NCBI RefSeq assembly: GCF_025398275.1
Contig: NZ_JAODOR010000011.1
Coordinates: 124,001-188,000, forward strand
From: Microbacterium memoriense
Lineage (GTDB): Bacteria > Actinomycetota > Actinomycetes > Actinomycetales > Microbacteriaceae
Direction: 5' to 3'
Length of the DNA stretch: 64,000 nucleotides
Shown: piece by piece, positions 7,616 through 17,878 of the stretch
Layout: each line of letters begins with the position of its first letter
Position numbering within the stretch: position 1 is the first letter of the stretch
Translations under genes and position numbers: made by a program
Notes under the pieces: generated by a model
The model's database searches: none
What the model was told of the DNA's origin: nothing
The model's input: only the letters and a program-made list of their open reading frames with translations

Positions 7616-9340
7616 ATGGTCACCATCCCGTATCAGCCGCCCGTCGAGGATTACACCTTCCTCTATCGCGAGGTGTTCGGCGCCGACGTCGTCGCGCGCG
7701 CGACCGACGGCGAACTCACCGCTGAGGATGCCACCGATGTGATCGCCGGCGCGGGGGAGTTCGCCGCATCGGTCCTCGCGCCGCTTCAAGCCGTCGGCGA
7801 TCGTGTCGGCGCGCGGCTCGAGGACGGCCGGGTGCGGATGCCGGAGGGCTTCGCCGAGGCGTACCGTGCGTTCGTCGACGCCGGCTGGGTGACGGCCGAG
7901 GCCCCGGTCTCGGCAGGTGGTGACGGACTGCCGGGCGCCGTCCGGGCCGGGCTCGGCGAGATCTGGAACGCCTCCAACGCCGCCTTCGCACTGTGCTGGC
8001 TGCTGACCGCCGGACAGATCCACGCGCTTGACGCCGCGGCATCCGACGACATCCGCGAGACGTACCTGAGCAAGCTCGTCTCGGGCGAGTGGACCGGGAC
8101 GATGAACCTGACCGAGCCCGATGCCGGCACCGATCTCGGCGGCATCCGCACGATGGCGACGCCGCAGGACGACGGAACCTGGGCGATCCGCGGTCAGAAG
8201 ATCTTCATCACGTGGGGTGACCACGACATCGCCGAGAACATCGTCCACCTGGTGCTCGCGCGTACCCCCGGAGCTCCCGAGGGTGCGAAGGGGTTGTCGC
8301 TGTTCGTCGCCCCCCGCCTGCTCGTCGGCGCAGATGGCTCGCTCGGCGCGCGGAACGCGGTCGAGACCGTCGCGCTCGAGCACAAGCTCGGCATCCATGG
8401 CAGCCCCACATGCGTGCTGTCCTACGAGGATGCAACCGGCTACCTCGTCGGCGAGGTCGGGGGCGGTCTCGCCGGCATGTTCGTCATGATGAACTCCGCA
8501 CGCATCGGTATGGGTTTCCAGGCGACCGGCATCGCCGATCGCGCGTATCAGCAGGCCGTCGCCTACGCGCAGTCGCGGACGCAGGGCCGTGTGCAGGGTC
8601 GTGGTGCCGGCGCGCCGATCGCCGAGCATCCGGACGTACGGCGGATGCTGCTGTCGATGTCGAGCCGTATCTTCGCGATGCGCGCTCTCGGCGTCTACGT
8701 CGCCGACCTGTTCGACCGTGCCGACGCCGATCCGGCCGTCACTCCTCTCGCCGAGTTCTTCGTCCCGGTTCTCAAGGGATGGGCGACGGAGGATGCCGTG
8801 GCCCTCACGAGCGACGCGATCCAGGTGCACGGCGGCATGGGCTTCATCGAGGAGACCGGTGTCGCGCAGCACTATCGCGACGCGCGGATCATGCCGATCT
8901 ACGAGGGCACGACGGCCATCCAGTCCAACGATCTGATCGGGCGAAAAGTCCTTCGCGATGGTGGCGCGACGGCGGAGGCGCTCTTCGCGCAGATCGCGGA
9001 GACGGCGGACGGGCTGCGCAGAAGCGACGAGCCGGTCGCGGCGCGCATGGCCGAGCGGCTCGATCGCGCCGTCGCGGCTGCTCGCCGCGCGACGGACGAT
9101 GTCCTCGGCTTCGCAGGTTCTCCGCGCGACGCGCACGCCGTCAGCGTGCCGTATCTCATGCTGCTCGGCACGCTCGCGGGCGCGTGGATGCACGCCCTCG
9201 CGGTGGCGGCCGTGCTCGCGCACGCCACCTCCGACGCGCAGGATGCCGCCCGCCTGACCGCCGCGGACTTCTACGGCGCCCACCACCTGCCGCGCGTGCA
9301 CGCCCTGGCCGAGACCGTGGCCTCCGGCGAGATCGCCTGA
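7616..9340 (+). CDS. Acyl-CoA dehydrogenase with C-terminal AcAD_C-type domain
   Basis: A 574-residue flavoenzyme of the long acyl-CoA dehydrogenase branch (as in DmdC/FadE types), oxidising an acyl-CoA to the 2-enoyl-CoA with FAD and an electron-transfer flavoprotein. The central signature GTMNLTEPDAGTDLGGIRT is the FAD/substrate-binding motif, and the probable catalytic glutamate is E430 in PIYEGTTAIQ. The last ~120 residues form the extra helical domain typical of this subfamily. The ATG is preceded by GAGGA at 8 nt; a TTG seven codons upstream is less likely. It converges with a TetR gene and is probably controlled by it, through the inverted repeat at 7552-7588. The substrate cannot be named. 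Confidence 0.9.
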   Translation: MVTIPYQPPVEDYTFLYREVFGADVVARATDGELTAEDATDVIAGAGEFAASVLAPLQAVGDRVGARLEDGRVRMPEGFAEAYRAFVDAGWVTAEAPVSAGGDGLPGAVRAGLGEIWNASNAAFALCWLLTAGQIHALDAAASDDIRETYLSKLVSGEWTGTMNLTEPDAGTDLGGIRTMATPQDDGTWAIRGQKIFITWGDHDIAENIVHLVLARTPGAPEGAKGLSLFVAPRLLVGADGSLGARNAVETVALEHKLGIHGSPTCVLSYEDATGYLVGEVGGGLAGMFVMMNSARIGMGFQATGIADRAYQQAVAYAQSRTQGRVQGRGAGAPIAEHPDVRRMLLSMSSRIFAMRALGVYVADLFDRADADPAVTPLAEFFVPVLKGWATEDAVALTSDAIQVHGGMGFIEETGVAQHYRDARIMPIYEGTTAIQSNDLIGRKVLRDGGATAEALFAQIAETADGLRRSDEPVAARMAERLDRAVAAARRATDDVLGFAGSPRDAHAVSVPYLMLLGTLAGAWMHALAVAAVLAHATSDAQDAARLTAADFYGAHHLPRVHALAETVASGEIA

Positions 9341-9347
9341 CCCGCGC

Positions 9348-9365
9348 CGGGGCCCTTGTGCCCCG
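9348..9365. terminator. Short hairpin between convergent dehydrogenase and TetR genes
   Basis: CGGGGC (9348-9353) and GCCCCG (9360-9365) pair around a 6-nt loop, 8 nt after the dehydrogenase stop codon. No U-tract. A weak terminator candidate for both converging genes. Confidence 0.35.
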
Positions 9366-9411
9366 CCGAGCGCGCCGCCAGGGGGAGGGGAAAGCGGAGG
9401 GGGAGAAAGCG

Positions 9412-10089
9412 TTAGAAGGAGTCGCGGAGGCGGCGGGCGACCTCGGCGGCCGGCATCCGGCGCGGGAAGACCGCGACGACGACGTCGTCGGTGCGGGCAT
9501 CTTCGCCATCGGGGTGCACGCCGAAGCGGTGCAGAAGTCCTTCATACGCTTCGGTGAGGACCGACTCGGAGATGTCGTCCGTCCCGCGGAGCAGTCGACG
9601 CAACACGTGGTTGTGCACCGCCGTCACGGCGGCGGAGAAAGCGACCGCGTCGATCGGGTCGAGCCCGGGCAATGCCGCCCGCAGATATTCGTCGAACAGG
9701 CGCTCGTACTGGAAGACCGTCACGATCTCGCGTTCGCGGAGCGCCGGCACCTGACGCACGACCGCGTAGCGGCGGCGAGCGAGTTCGGGTTCGGCGGCGA
9801 AGTGGCGGAAGACCTCGACGGATGCCGCACACGCCGTCGCCCACGGATTGGTCGTCGCGGTCGCGTCGGCTTCGGCGAGGAACGTCCGCAACTGGGACAA
9901 CAAGACGTCGTGATCGCTGAAGACGACATCGTCCTTGCCGCCGAACTGGCGGAAGAACGTAGACCGTGACACCCCCGCCGCCTGTGCGATCTGCTCGACC
10001 GAGGTCGCTTCGAATCCCTGGGCGGCGAACAGGTCGAGCGCAGCGGCAACAACGGTGTTGCGGGCGGTCGTCGGAGCGGGCTCACTCAT
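9412..10089 (-). CDS. TetR family transcriptional regulator
   Basis: A 225-residue repressor-type protein. The N-terminal TetR HTH is clear: ALDLFAAQGFEATSVEQIAQ followed by AAGVSRSTFFRQFGGKDDV, residues ~15-60. The remaining helical domain would bind the effector, possibly an acyl-CoA or fatty acid given the neighbouring acyl-CoA dehydrogenase, but that is inference. The ATG at 10089 is 7 nt after TAGGCT (10097-10102), suggesting a leaderless message; an in-frame ATG 21 nt upstream is possible but would lie upstream of that hexamer. It is convergent with the dehydrogenase and divergent from sucC. Confidence 0.88.
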   Translation of the reverse strand: MSEPAPTTARNTVVAAALDLFAAQGFEATSVEQIAQAAGVSRSTFFRQFGGKDDVVFSDHDVLLSQLRTFLAEADATATTNPWATACAASVEVFRHFAAEPELARRRYAVVRQVPALREREIVTVFQYERLFDEYLRAALPGLDPIDAVAFSAAVTAVHNHVLRRLLRGTDDISESVLTEAYEGLLHRFGVHPDGEDARTDDVVVAVFPRRMPAAEVARRLRDSF

Positions 10090-10188
10090 GGGGGAGAGCC
10101 TAACGCGCATGCCGCGCCCCGCACCTCCGGGCGAGCGCAGGCGGGCACGGGCATTCAGGTTCGCGTACTAGGCTGACATACTGGTCGA

Positions 10189-10228
10189 TCTCTCGACATC
10201 GAGAGACTTTCGGCACCGAAACCACAGT
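10189..10228 (+). promoter_or_regulatory. sucC upstream palindrome and -10-like element (shared with icd)
   Basis: A perfect 18-bp palindrome TCTCTCGACATCGAGAGA (10189-10206) is followed by the block ACTTTCGG (10206-10213), 9 nt and CACAGT (10223-10228). The icd gene has the same arrangement: near-identical palindrome, identical ACTTTCGG, 9 nt and TAGGCT. The right half of the palindrome takes the place where a -35 box would be. TAGGCT at 10169-10174 could be a second, upstream promoter. Probable operator for a common TCA-cycle regulator, identity unknown. Confidence 0.6.
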
Positions 10229-10248
10229 CGCCCAGCGAAGGATTGCAC

Positions 10249-12335
<2,087 letters not shown>

Positions 12336-12344
12336 CGCGCTGCC

Positions 12345-12389
12345 AACGACGAAGGGGTGGATGCCGAGAGCATCCACCCCTTCGTCGTT
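12345..12389. terminator. Perfect 20-bp hairpin terminator between sucD and convergent cassette
   Basis: The arm 12345-12364 (AACGACGAAGGGGTGGATGC) pairs without mismatch with 12370-12389 around a 5-nt loop. There is no U-tract. It sits between the converging sucD and WXG100-like genes and can serve both directions. Confidence 0.85.
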
Positions 12390-12412
12390 GTCCGGACCGG
12401 ACGGATCGGATG

Positions 12413-12742
12413 TCAGACGGCGGTCGGGCCGTGCGTCGCCGGGGCGGCCGCCTCGGGCGGTCGGGTCAGCGCGTCGACGAGCTGGGAATCGACGTCGTCG
12501 AACGCCTGCGCGACCGCGGCGGCCTGCTCGCGGAGCGCGGAGACCTCCTTGATCAGGTTTCTCCGGTTGTCGTCCCAGCCGCCCGCGAAGTCCTCCACAG
12601 CGCGCGAGAGCTCGCTCACCGGGATGACCGACGCGAGGCTCGACGCGTCGGCTGCCGCGTTCTCGAGCGTGCGGGTGACACGATGCATGTCGTTCGCCAC
12701 CTGCTGGACCTGCTCGGTGTCGAGTCTCAGGCTGCCGGCCAT
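12413..12742 (-). CDS. WXG100-like small helical protein (T7SS-type)
   Basis: A 109-residue all-helical protein without signal peptide. Two helices flank the central FAGGWDDNRRNL, with W56 in the position of the WXG turn of ESAT-6-like proteins (motif WDD rather than WxG), and a disordered Pro/Ala tail follows. Such proteins are substrates or partners of type VII/ESX secretion in actinobacteria. It is the last gene of a minus-strand cassette; its start overlaps the end of the preceding gene by 16 nt and has an AAGGAG ribosome site inside that gene. No EccC-type ATPase or other ESX core gene is in the window. Family-level call is likely, function unproven. Confidence 0.65.
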   Translation of the reverse strand: MAGSLRLDTEQVQQVANDMHRVTRTLENAAADASSLASVIPVSELSRAVEDFAGGWDDNRRNLIKEVSALREQAAAVAQAFDDVDSQLVDALTRPPEAAAPATHGPTAV

Positions 12743-13311
12743 ATCGAGCTCCTTCCCTCATCGCCCGGCACGATCGCGATCGCACGGGCCAGTTCGTCGT
12801 ATACGGGGCGCAACCGCAGGAAGCGCGGGATGTCTGCGTCGCCGATCACCATGATGATGTCGCGGTCGGGCAACCGCCACACCCAGTGCGCCACCGCGCT
12901 CACGGTGCCGTCCGGGTCGGCGACGTGACGCACACTCACCGCGCCGACGCCGAGTGCGTCGCTCTCGAACGGTTCGACGGTGGGGGGACGCACGGCACGA
13001 TCGTCGAGGAGCCCGAGCAGTTCGTCGTCATCGACGTCGAGCCGGTGCCACTCGTAGAAGCTGGAGATCGCGACCTCCACGTGGGGCTGCGTGAGATACC
13101 CATAGCGGTGCTCACCGGTCTCGACTCCGCGGGACAGACCTTCCGCGTAGGCGCGGAAGAGATCCTGCTGGTCGGTGTCGTAGCCGTGGAGGTCGGACAG
13201 CGTCGCCACGAGGGTCGAGCTCCAATCCTCCAGCTGGGCGTAGCCCTGCCAGGGGAACCTCGCGGGGATGTACATCCAGCGGGCGGGGTCGGCGTTCACC
13301 TGAAGTGTCAT
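12727..13311 (-). CDS. Cassette protein of unknown function (194 aa)
   Basis: I do not recognise a named family. The 194-residue soluble protein begins MTLQVNADPARWMYIPARFP, is rich in acidic residues and ends in a module of two strands and a helix: AVAHWVWRLPDRDIIMVIGD followed by FLRLRPVYDELARAIAIV. Similar strand-Trp-strand-helix ends occur in the two other soluble or partly soluble proteins of this cassette (13308-13889 and 15331-16263). Its ATG overlaps the stop of the upstream gene (ATGA), so it is translationally coupled. A chaperone or immunity role for the large neighbour would fit the context but is only a guess. Confidence 0.6.
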   Translation of the reverse strand: MTLQVNADPARWMYIPARFPWQGYAQLEDWSSTLVATLSDLHGYDTDQQDLFRAYAEGLSRGVETGEHRYGYLTQPHVEVAISSFYEWHRLDVDDDELLGLLDDRAVRPPTVEPFESDALGVGAVSVRHVADPDGTVSAVAHWVWRLPDRDIIMVIGDADIPRFLRLRPVYDELARAIAIVPGDEGRSSIWPAA

Positions 13312-13889
13312 GAGCGCTCCTCGCTCGCGGGCGGCCAGTCGAGTGCCTCGAGCATCGTCTCGACCAGCAGGGACAGGGCATCGGTCACCGGCGTGAACTC
13401 CGGTACGGGCTGACCGGAGATCGAGGCGAATCCGATAAGGAGAGCGTCCTCGCCCGGGGCGACCCACGTGTACTCGATCGTGCGCAGGAGCGACAGCTCC
13501 TCGGCATCCGCTCCCTCGGTCGACGGCTCCGTGACCACTCGGCGCGCCGGCCCGGCATCCGTCTCGCGCACCTCGCCACCCGGGGGCAGGGTTGCGGACG
13601 CCGCCGGTACGAGGCTCAGGGAGATCGCGGTGGAGACCGGGACCTGCCACGGCACGCCCAACGGCAGGATGACCGCGAAACAGTCGGCGTCTCGTGCGTC
13701 GTCCAGGACCGATGCGAGCCACGCTTCGAGGCGGTGGATGAACGGCCCGATGCTGTCGCGCGGACCGCTCTGCCACGCATCCTGGAACACTTTCCGAGCG
13801 GTCTCACTGTTTTCGGCGCTGACCGGAATGGACGCCCACCCGGGCGGCACGACATAGCGCGGCCGGTGAGCGATCACGGCGGCCGTCAC
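13308..13889 (-). CDS. Cassette protein of unknown function (193 aa)
   Basis: A 193-residue protein with no recognised family, signal peptide or membrane segment. Features visible: IPVSAENSETARKVFQDAW near the start, a helix PFIHRLEAWLASVLDDA, then strands containing VILPLGVPWQVPVSTAISL, and a C-terminal module TIEYTWVAPGEDALLIGFAS plus a final helix LSLLVETMLEALDW. This end resembles those of two other cassette proteins. The GTG at 13889 is preferred because GTGA overlaps the stop of the large upstream gene; a GTG five codons earlier is possible. The overlapping starts and stops show that the cassette is one transcription-translation unit. Confidence 0.6.
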   Translation of the reverse strand: MTAAVIAHRPRYVVPPGWASIPVSAENSETARKVFQDAWQSGPRDSIGPFIHRLEAWLASVLDDARDADCFAVILPLGVPWQVPVSTAISLSLVPAASATLPPGGEVRETDAGPARRVVTEPSTEGADAEELSLLRTIEYTWVAPGEDALLIGFASISGQPVPEFTPVTDALSLLVETMLEALDWPPASEERS

Positions 13890-15250
13890 GAGCCCACCCG
13901 CCACGTGCTCGCCTGGTGGACGTTGTCGTTGTACCAGTCCGAGGCGCCGTTCAGTGCGTCGCCCACGACGTTGTCGGTCAGCCCGTCGGGCAGAGCATCC
14001 AAGAGGGCCGGCAGTCGCTCACCGAGGGTCGCATCAGCCTGCTGGAAGACCAGGTTGGTACCGGTCGCAAGCTGTTGTGTGAAGCGGTGCGTCTGGCCGA
14101 GAGCAGTGAGAGCCTCGATCGTGGCGTTGCTGCCCGTGACGGTCGGATTCTGCAGCAGGCGCAGGAAGTCGGCGTTGGATCCGCCCTTCGCGGTGATCAG
14201 CTCGACGGCGCGGCGCAGGAATGCCGGTGAATTCTGCCCGAGGGAGAGTCCGGGGATCGGGGTCTTCACGGTCGTGAGCGCGCCGCTCAGGACGTTGTCG
14301 AACTGGTTGGTGACCAACCGCGACGCGGCGGCGAAGCCCCGGGCGCTCGCCTGCGGCAGGGCGTTGCTGACGACGGCGAGCCGGTTGGCGCGCATGAGGT
14401 TCACGACCTGGCCCACGCCGCGCGAGGCGATCGCGCCGACGCCGAGGGTCGCGACCGCGAGGACGTCGAGGGCGAAGTCCACCCAGGAGATCTCACCGGC
14501 GGCCGCGAGGAGCAGACTGAGCCCCGCGGTGAGGAGGCCCGCGGCCAGGGCGAACGGGGCGAGCACCGGGAAGACGAAGCTCAGCACGGACAGAACCGCG
14601 GTGATCACCTGGAGTGCCTGTCGGATCGCCTTCAGGATCTCGGCGTTCTCCTGCACCCAGCCGAGCACGTTGTCGAGGAACGAGTCGTTGAGGCCGTCGC
14701 CGTTGGTGGCCGTCTCGAATCGAGAGGCGGCATTCCTGCCGGACTGACGGAGAGTCTCCAGGATCGTGTTGAACCGGGTCTGCGCTGACGACAGTGTTCC
14801 CTGGTGTGTGCTCGCCCGCGAGTGCATGCGGATGAGCTGCTGATTGAGATCGATCATCTCGGTCGGATCAGTGATCGACAGGCGCTGACGTTCGAACTCG
14901 CGGATGCGGCCGTTCGCGTAGGTCAATTGCGCCTGGGCGTCGCTCTGCTCCTCGACGATGGGCGCAGCCTGCGCCTGTGCCGTTTCGAGGTCGGTGGCGA
15001 AGTCTCCGAGGGCGTCGGACGCCACGCGGTAGCGGTTCTCGAGGGTGGCCAGTTTGTCGGCGACCGCCGTGGCGTTCTCCGCGAGGACATCCAACGCATC
15101 GCTGCGGTGGTTGCGCGTTTCCGCGATCGCGGTGCGCAAACCCGACACGGAGTCGAGGATCGCATCAGCGGTCCGTGCGTAGCGCGAGGCCCGCGTGCGG
15201 ATCGTGGTGGGATCGCCCGGAATCGGTGCGATCGTCGTGGGCAGTTCCAT
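13886..15250 (-). CDS. T7SS-signal-like protein with coiled coil and membrane hairpin, possible effector
   Basis: A 454-residue protein. The N-terminus (IPGDPTTIRTRASRYARTAD) matches the GDP-x-x-IR-x-x-A pattern that opens putative T7SS-secreted proteins of actinobacteria, though the usual W-x-G turn is not evident. Helical and coiled-coil regions extend to about residue 180, then three hydrophobic segments at roughly 211-230, 231-251 and 258-276, and a C-terminal helical region of ~175 residues with no recognisable catalytic motif. It has a good ribosome site (AGGAAGGGAG) and leads a run of four overlapping genes. It could be a secreted effector, with the downstream small genes as partners; neither toxicity nor secretion is shown by the sequence. 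Confidence 0.6.
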   Translation of the reverse strand: MELPTTIAPIPGDPTTIRTRASRYARTADAILDSVSGLRTAIAETRNHRSDALDVLAENATAVADKLATLENRYRVASDALGDFATDLETAQAQAAPIVEEQSDAQAQLTYANGRIREFERQRLSITDPTEMIDLNQQLIRMHSRASTHQGTLSSAQTRFNTILETLRQSGRNAASRFETATNGDGLNDSFLDNVLGWVQENAEILKAIRQALQVITAVLSVLSFVFPVLAPFALAAGLLTAGLSLLLAAAGEISWVDFALDVLAVATLGVGAIASRGVGQVVNLMRANRLAVVSNALPQASARGFAAASRLVTNQFDNVLSGALTTVKTPIPGLSLGQNSPAFLRRAVELITAKGGSNADFLRLLQNPTVTGSNATIEALTALGQTHRFTQQLATGTNLVFQQADATLGERLPALLDALPDGLTDNVVGDALNGASDWYNDNVHQASTWRVGS

Positions 15251-15330
15251 CGGCTGCTCCCTTCCTCGACGATGCTAGGCGGAGCGTGCAGGGCGGCGCG
15301 ATGGGGAGGACTCCCCATGTTGCGGCGGAG

Positions 15331-16263
15331 TCAAGCAGAGCCGATCCGGATGCCGCCCGCCAGGCGGTCGAGCTCGGCCTCGACGGCGGCGAACCGGTCC
15401 GGCTCCACGCCCTCGACGGTCATCAGCACAGCGCGCTTTCCGTCATCCCAGTGCCAGGTCGCGGTGACCGTGGGCGTTCCTCGCCCCGCGAGGGTGCGGA
15501 CCGTGCGCACGGCCGTTCCTGGTCCGGCGGTGAACGGCGTCGAGCGCGGGGGTATGGCGTCTTCGCCGTCGATCGCGCGCACGAGCGCGCGTGCCAGTCC
15601 GAGGTCGTTGGTGGCGCTGTCGAAGATGTCCACGGAGAGTTTCCGCGGGTCGCCGTCCTGGAGGGTGAGGTGCTGGCGTGACCGCTTCCAGGTGTCTCCG
15701 TCCGCCGTGATCTGAAGTGCGGGGATCGATGCGCGATCCTTCTGCTCCTCACGCGGACGACGAGTATCTGCTTTCTTCGTCGGCCGGAAGGCTGCCGCCG
15801 CATCCGACACTGCATCCCAGACACCCCGGGAGAGCACCACCAAGAGTGCCAGCACCCACGGCACGACGGCGCCGAGCACGATCCACAGATAGGGAGCACC
15901 GAACATGACCGACGCCGCAAGCGTGGTCGACGCGCCGAAGAACGAGACGATGCCGAGGTCCCAGCGGGCGCTGAAGAGAGAGTCCATGAACTGGCCGGGG
16001 TATCGCCACGTCGCAATACTGAGCGCCAATGCGCCGAGCGCGGGGATCCACAGAAGCCAGTACGGGGGCGGGAAGACGGGATACCCAGGCCCCGCGCCGA
16101 AGATGCCCCCGGCATCCGACGAGGGAACCGTGCCCTGCGCGACGCCGATGCCCGCGATGATCGCGAGCGGAATCACGAGGATCGCCACGAGGGCGATGAC
16201 TATCCAGCCGAACGCCCCACGGATCCACTCGGCGGCGACGTCGGGATCTCTTCTTCTGGTCAC
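15331..16263 (-). CDS. Four-TM membrane protein with C-terminal soluble domain, T7SS-like cassette
   Basis: A 310-residue protein, family not recognised. Hydrophobic segments lie at about residues 18-42, 68-86, 102-120 and 124-146; there is no cleavable signal. From ~190 onward a soluble domain (LQITADGDTWKRSRQHLTLQDG) ends in TATWHWDDGKRAVLMTVEGV plus a helix, the same strand-Trp-strand-helix shape as the ends of two downstream cassette proteins. The GTG start is 6 nt after TAGGCT (16270-16275), so this is probably the leaderless first gene of the cassette. The gap to the next gene is 80 nt. It may anchor the cassette products at the membrane. Confidence 0.6.
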   Translation of the reverse strand: MTRRRDPDVAAEWIRGAFGWIVIALVAILVIPLAIIAGIGVAQGTVPSSDAGGIFGAGPGYPVFPPPYWLLWIPALGALALSIATWRYPGQFMDSLFSARWDLGIVSFFGASTTLAASVMFGAPYLWIVLGAVVPWVLALLVVLSRGVWDAVSDAAAAFRPTKKADTRRPREEQKDRASIPALQITADGDTWKRSRQHLTLQDGDPRKLSVDIFDSATNDLGLARALVRAIDGEDAIPPRSTPFTAGPGTAVRTVRTLAGRGTPTVTATWHWDDGKRAVLMTVEGVEPDRFAAVEAELDRLAGGIRIGSA

Positions 16264-16311
16264 CGGAAGAGCCTATCGACCGCGCGACGCGACGCCGTCA
16301 TCCCGGAGCGT

Positions 16312-17778
16312 TCAGCCGAGAAGGACCTCGATCGGGCCGCGCGCGAAGTAGACGACGAATCCGGCGGCGACGACCCACAACAGCGGGCTGATCTTCTTGC
16401 CCTTGCCGGAGAGCGAACGGATGACGACCCAGCTGATGAAGCCCGCGCCGATGCCGTTGGCGATCGAGTACGTGAGCGGCATGACCGTGACGGTGAGGAA
16501 CACCGGGATGAGCGCCGACAACTCGGTCAGATCGATGTGGCGGATCTGCGACATCATCAGCGCACCGACGATCACGAGGGCCGCTGCGGCGATCTCGGTC
16601 GGCACGATCGAGGTCAGTGGGGTCAGGAACATCGCGAGCAGGAACAACACGCCGGTGACGAGGTTCGCGAGCCCCGTGCGGGCTCCCTCGCCGATCCCGG
16701 ATGCCGATTCGATGAACACCGTGTTCGACGACGCCGACGTCGCGCCACCGGCGACGGCGCCGATGCCCTCGACGACGAGCGCCGACTTGAGTCGCGGGAA
16801 GTTCCCCTTCTCATCCGCGAGTCCCGCTTCGCGGGACAGGCCCGTGAACGTGCCCATCGCGTCGAAGAAGTTCGTGAACAGGAGCGTGAAGATCAGCATG
16901 GTCGCCGCGAGGGCACCGATGCGGCCGAAGCTGCCGAAGAGGTCGAACTGGCCGACCAGGCTGAGGTCCGGCAGGCTCACCCACGACGCGGGCAGCTCGG
17001 GCACGGAGAGGCTCCAGCCACCCGGATTGACGGTGCCGTCTGCCCCGAACTTCGGGCCGAGGTTCCAGATCGCTTCGACGATGATCGCGAGCACCGTGCC
17101 CGAGAGGAGGCCGATGAGCAGTCCGCCCTTGATCTTCAGCGCCATCAGGACGCCGCAGAGCAACAGCGTGACGACGAACAACAGCGTCGGGACCGTCGCG
17201 ATCGACCCGGACGCACCGAGGCCGACGGGGGGTGAGCTCTGACCGGTCGACGTGACGAAGCCCGAGTCGACGAATCCGATGAACGCGATGAACAGACCGA
17301 TACCGACCGTGATCGCCGTCTTCAACTCGAGCGGGACGGCCTCGAAGATCATGCGGCGCAGGCCCGTGACGGCCAGCAGCACGATCAGCAGACCGTTGAT
17401 GACGACGAGACCCATCGCCTCAGGCCAGGTCACCTGGCCGACGACGGATACCGCGAGGAACGAGTTGATGCCGAGGCCTGCCGCGAACGCGAACGGGAGG
17501 CGGGTGACCAGTCCGAACAGAATCGTCATGACGCCCGCGGTCAGCGCGGTCACAGCGGCGACCTGGGTGAACGCGAGGTTGTCGCCGACAACGTCGGTGC
17601 CGCCGGAGAGGATGATCGGGTTCAGGATCACGATGTAGGCCATCGTGATGAAGGTGACGAGCCCTCCTCGGATCTCGGTGGCGATCGTCGATCCGCGCTT
17701 CGTGATCTCGAAGAAGCGGTCGAGACCGCGTGCGGGTGTGGTGCCTTCAGCCTGATCGGCCGACGTGGGTGCGCTCAT
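16312..17778 (-). CDS. NCS2 family purine permease, AzgA type (guanine/hypoxanthine)
   Basis: A 488-residue membrane transporter of the AzgA branch of nucleobase:cation symporter-2. About 13 hydrophobic segments are visible. Family stretches include LVTFITMAYIVILNP, FAFAAGLGINSFLAV, FTNFFDAMGTFTGLSREAGL and SSNTVFIESASGIGEGARTG, the latter two lining the substrate site. It probably takes up guanine, hypoxanthine or adenine. The ATG has AGGAGG upstream; the frame extends ~175 residues further but that part has no similarity and lies across the promoter. Nearby purN and purH make a purine theme, though they are divergent and there is no visible purine riboswitch. Confidence 0.93.
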   Translation of the reverse strand: MSAPTSADQAEGTTPARGLDRFFEITKRGSTIATEIRGGLVTFITMAYIVILNPIILSGGTDVVGDNLAFTQVAAVTALTAGVMTILFGLVTRLPFAFAAGLGINSFLAVSVVGQVTWPEAMGLVVINGLLIVLLAVTGLRRMIFEAVPLELKTAITVGIGLFIAFIGFVDSGFVTSTGQSSPPVGLGASGSIATVPTLLFVVTLLLCGVLMALKIKGGLLIGLLSGTVLAIIVEAIWNLGPKFGADGTVNPGGWSLSVPELPASWVSLPDLSLVGQFDLFGSFGRIGALAATMLIFTLLFTNFFDAMGTFTGLSREAGLADEKGNFPRLKSALVVEGIGAVAGGATSASSNTVFIESASGIGEGARTGLANLVTGVLFLLAMFLTPLTSIVPTEIAAAALVIVGALMMSQIRHIDLTELSALIPVFLTVTVMPLTYSIANGIGAGFISWVVIRSLSGKGKKISPLLWVVAAGFVVYFARGPIEVLLG

Positions 17779-17878
17779 GAGTATCCTCCTGGAGAAACGT
17801 AGCGGGTATGGGCGGATGCCGGAGACCGGGGCGTGGCCGACCGTGACCCGAGCCGGTGGTCGGTAGGGTCGAACCCGC

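Noticed and set aside
7586..9301. 571-codon minus-strand frame antisense to the acyl-CoA dehydrogenase
   Set aside because: Composition (Arg, Gly, Asp, His rich) has no family pattern, and it lies exactly under a well-recognised enzyme gene; it is a GC-bias shadow. The same holds for the frames opposite purH, icd, the ABC exporter and sucD.
12345..12389. Small RNA gene at the perfect hairpin after sucD
   Set aside because: Position between converging genes and the simple perfect stem fit a bidirectional terminator better; no separate promoter is seen.
13886..15250. Calling the 454-residue protein a toxin
   Set aside because: No catalytic motif or known toxin domain is visible in the C-terminal part; only the N-terminal pattern and context suggest secretion.
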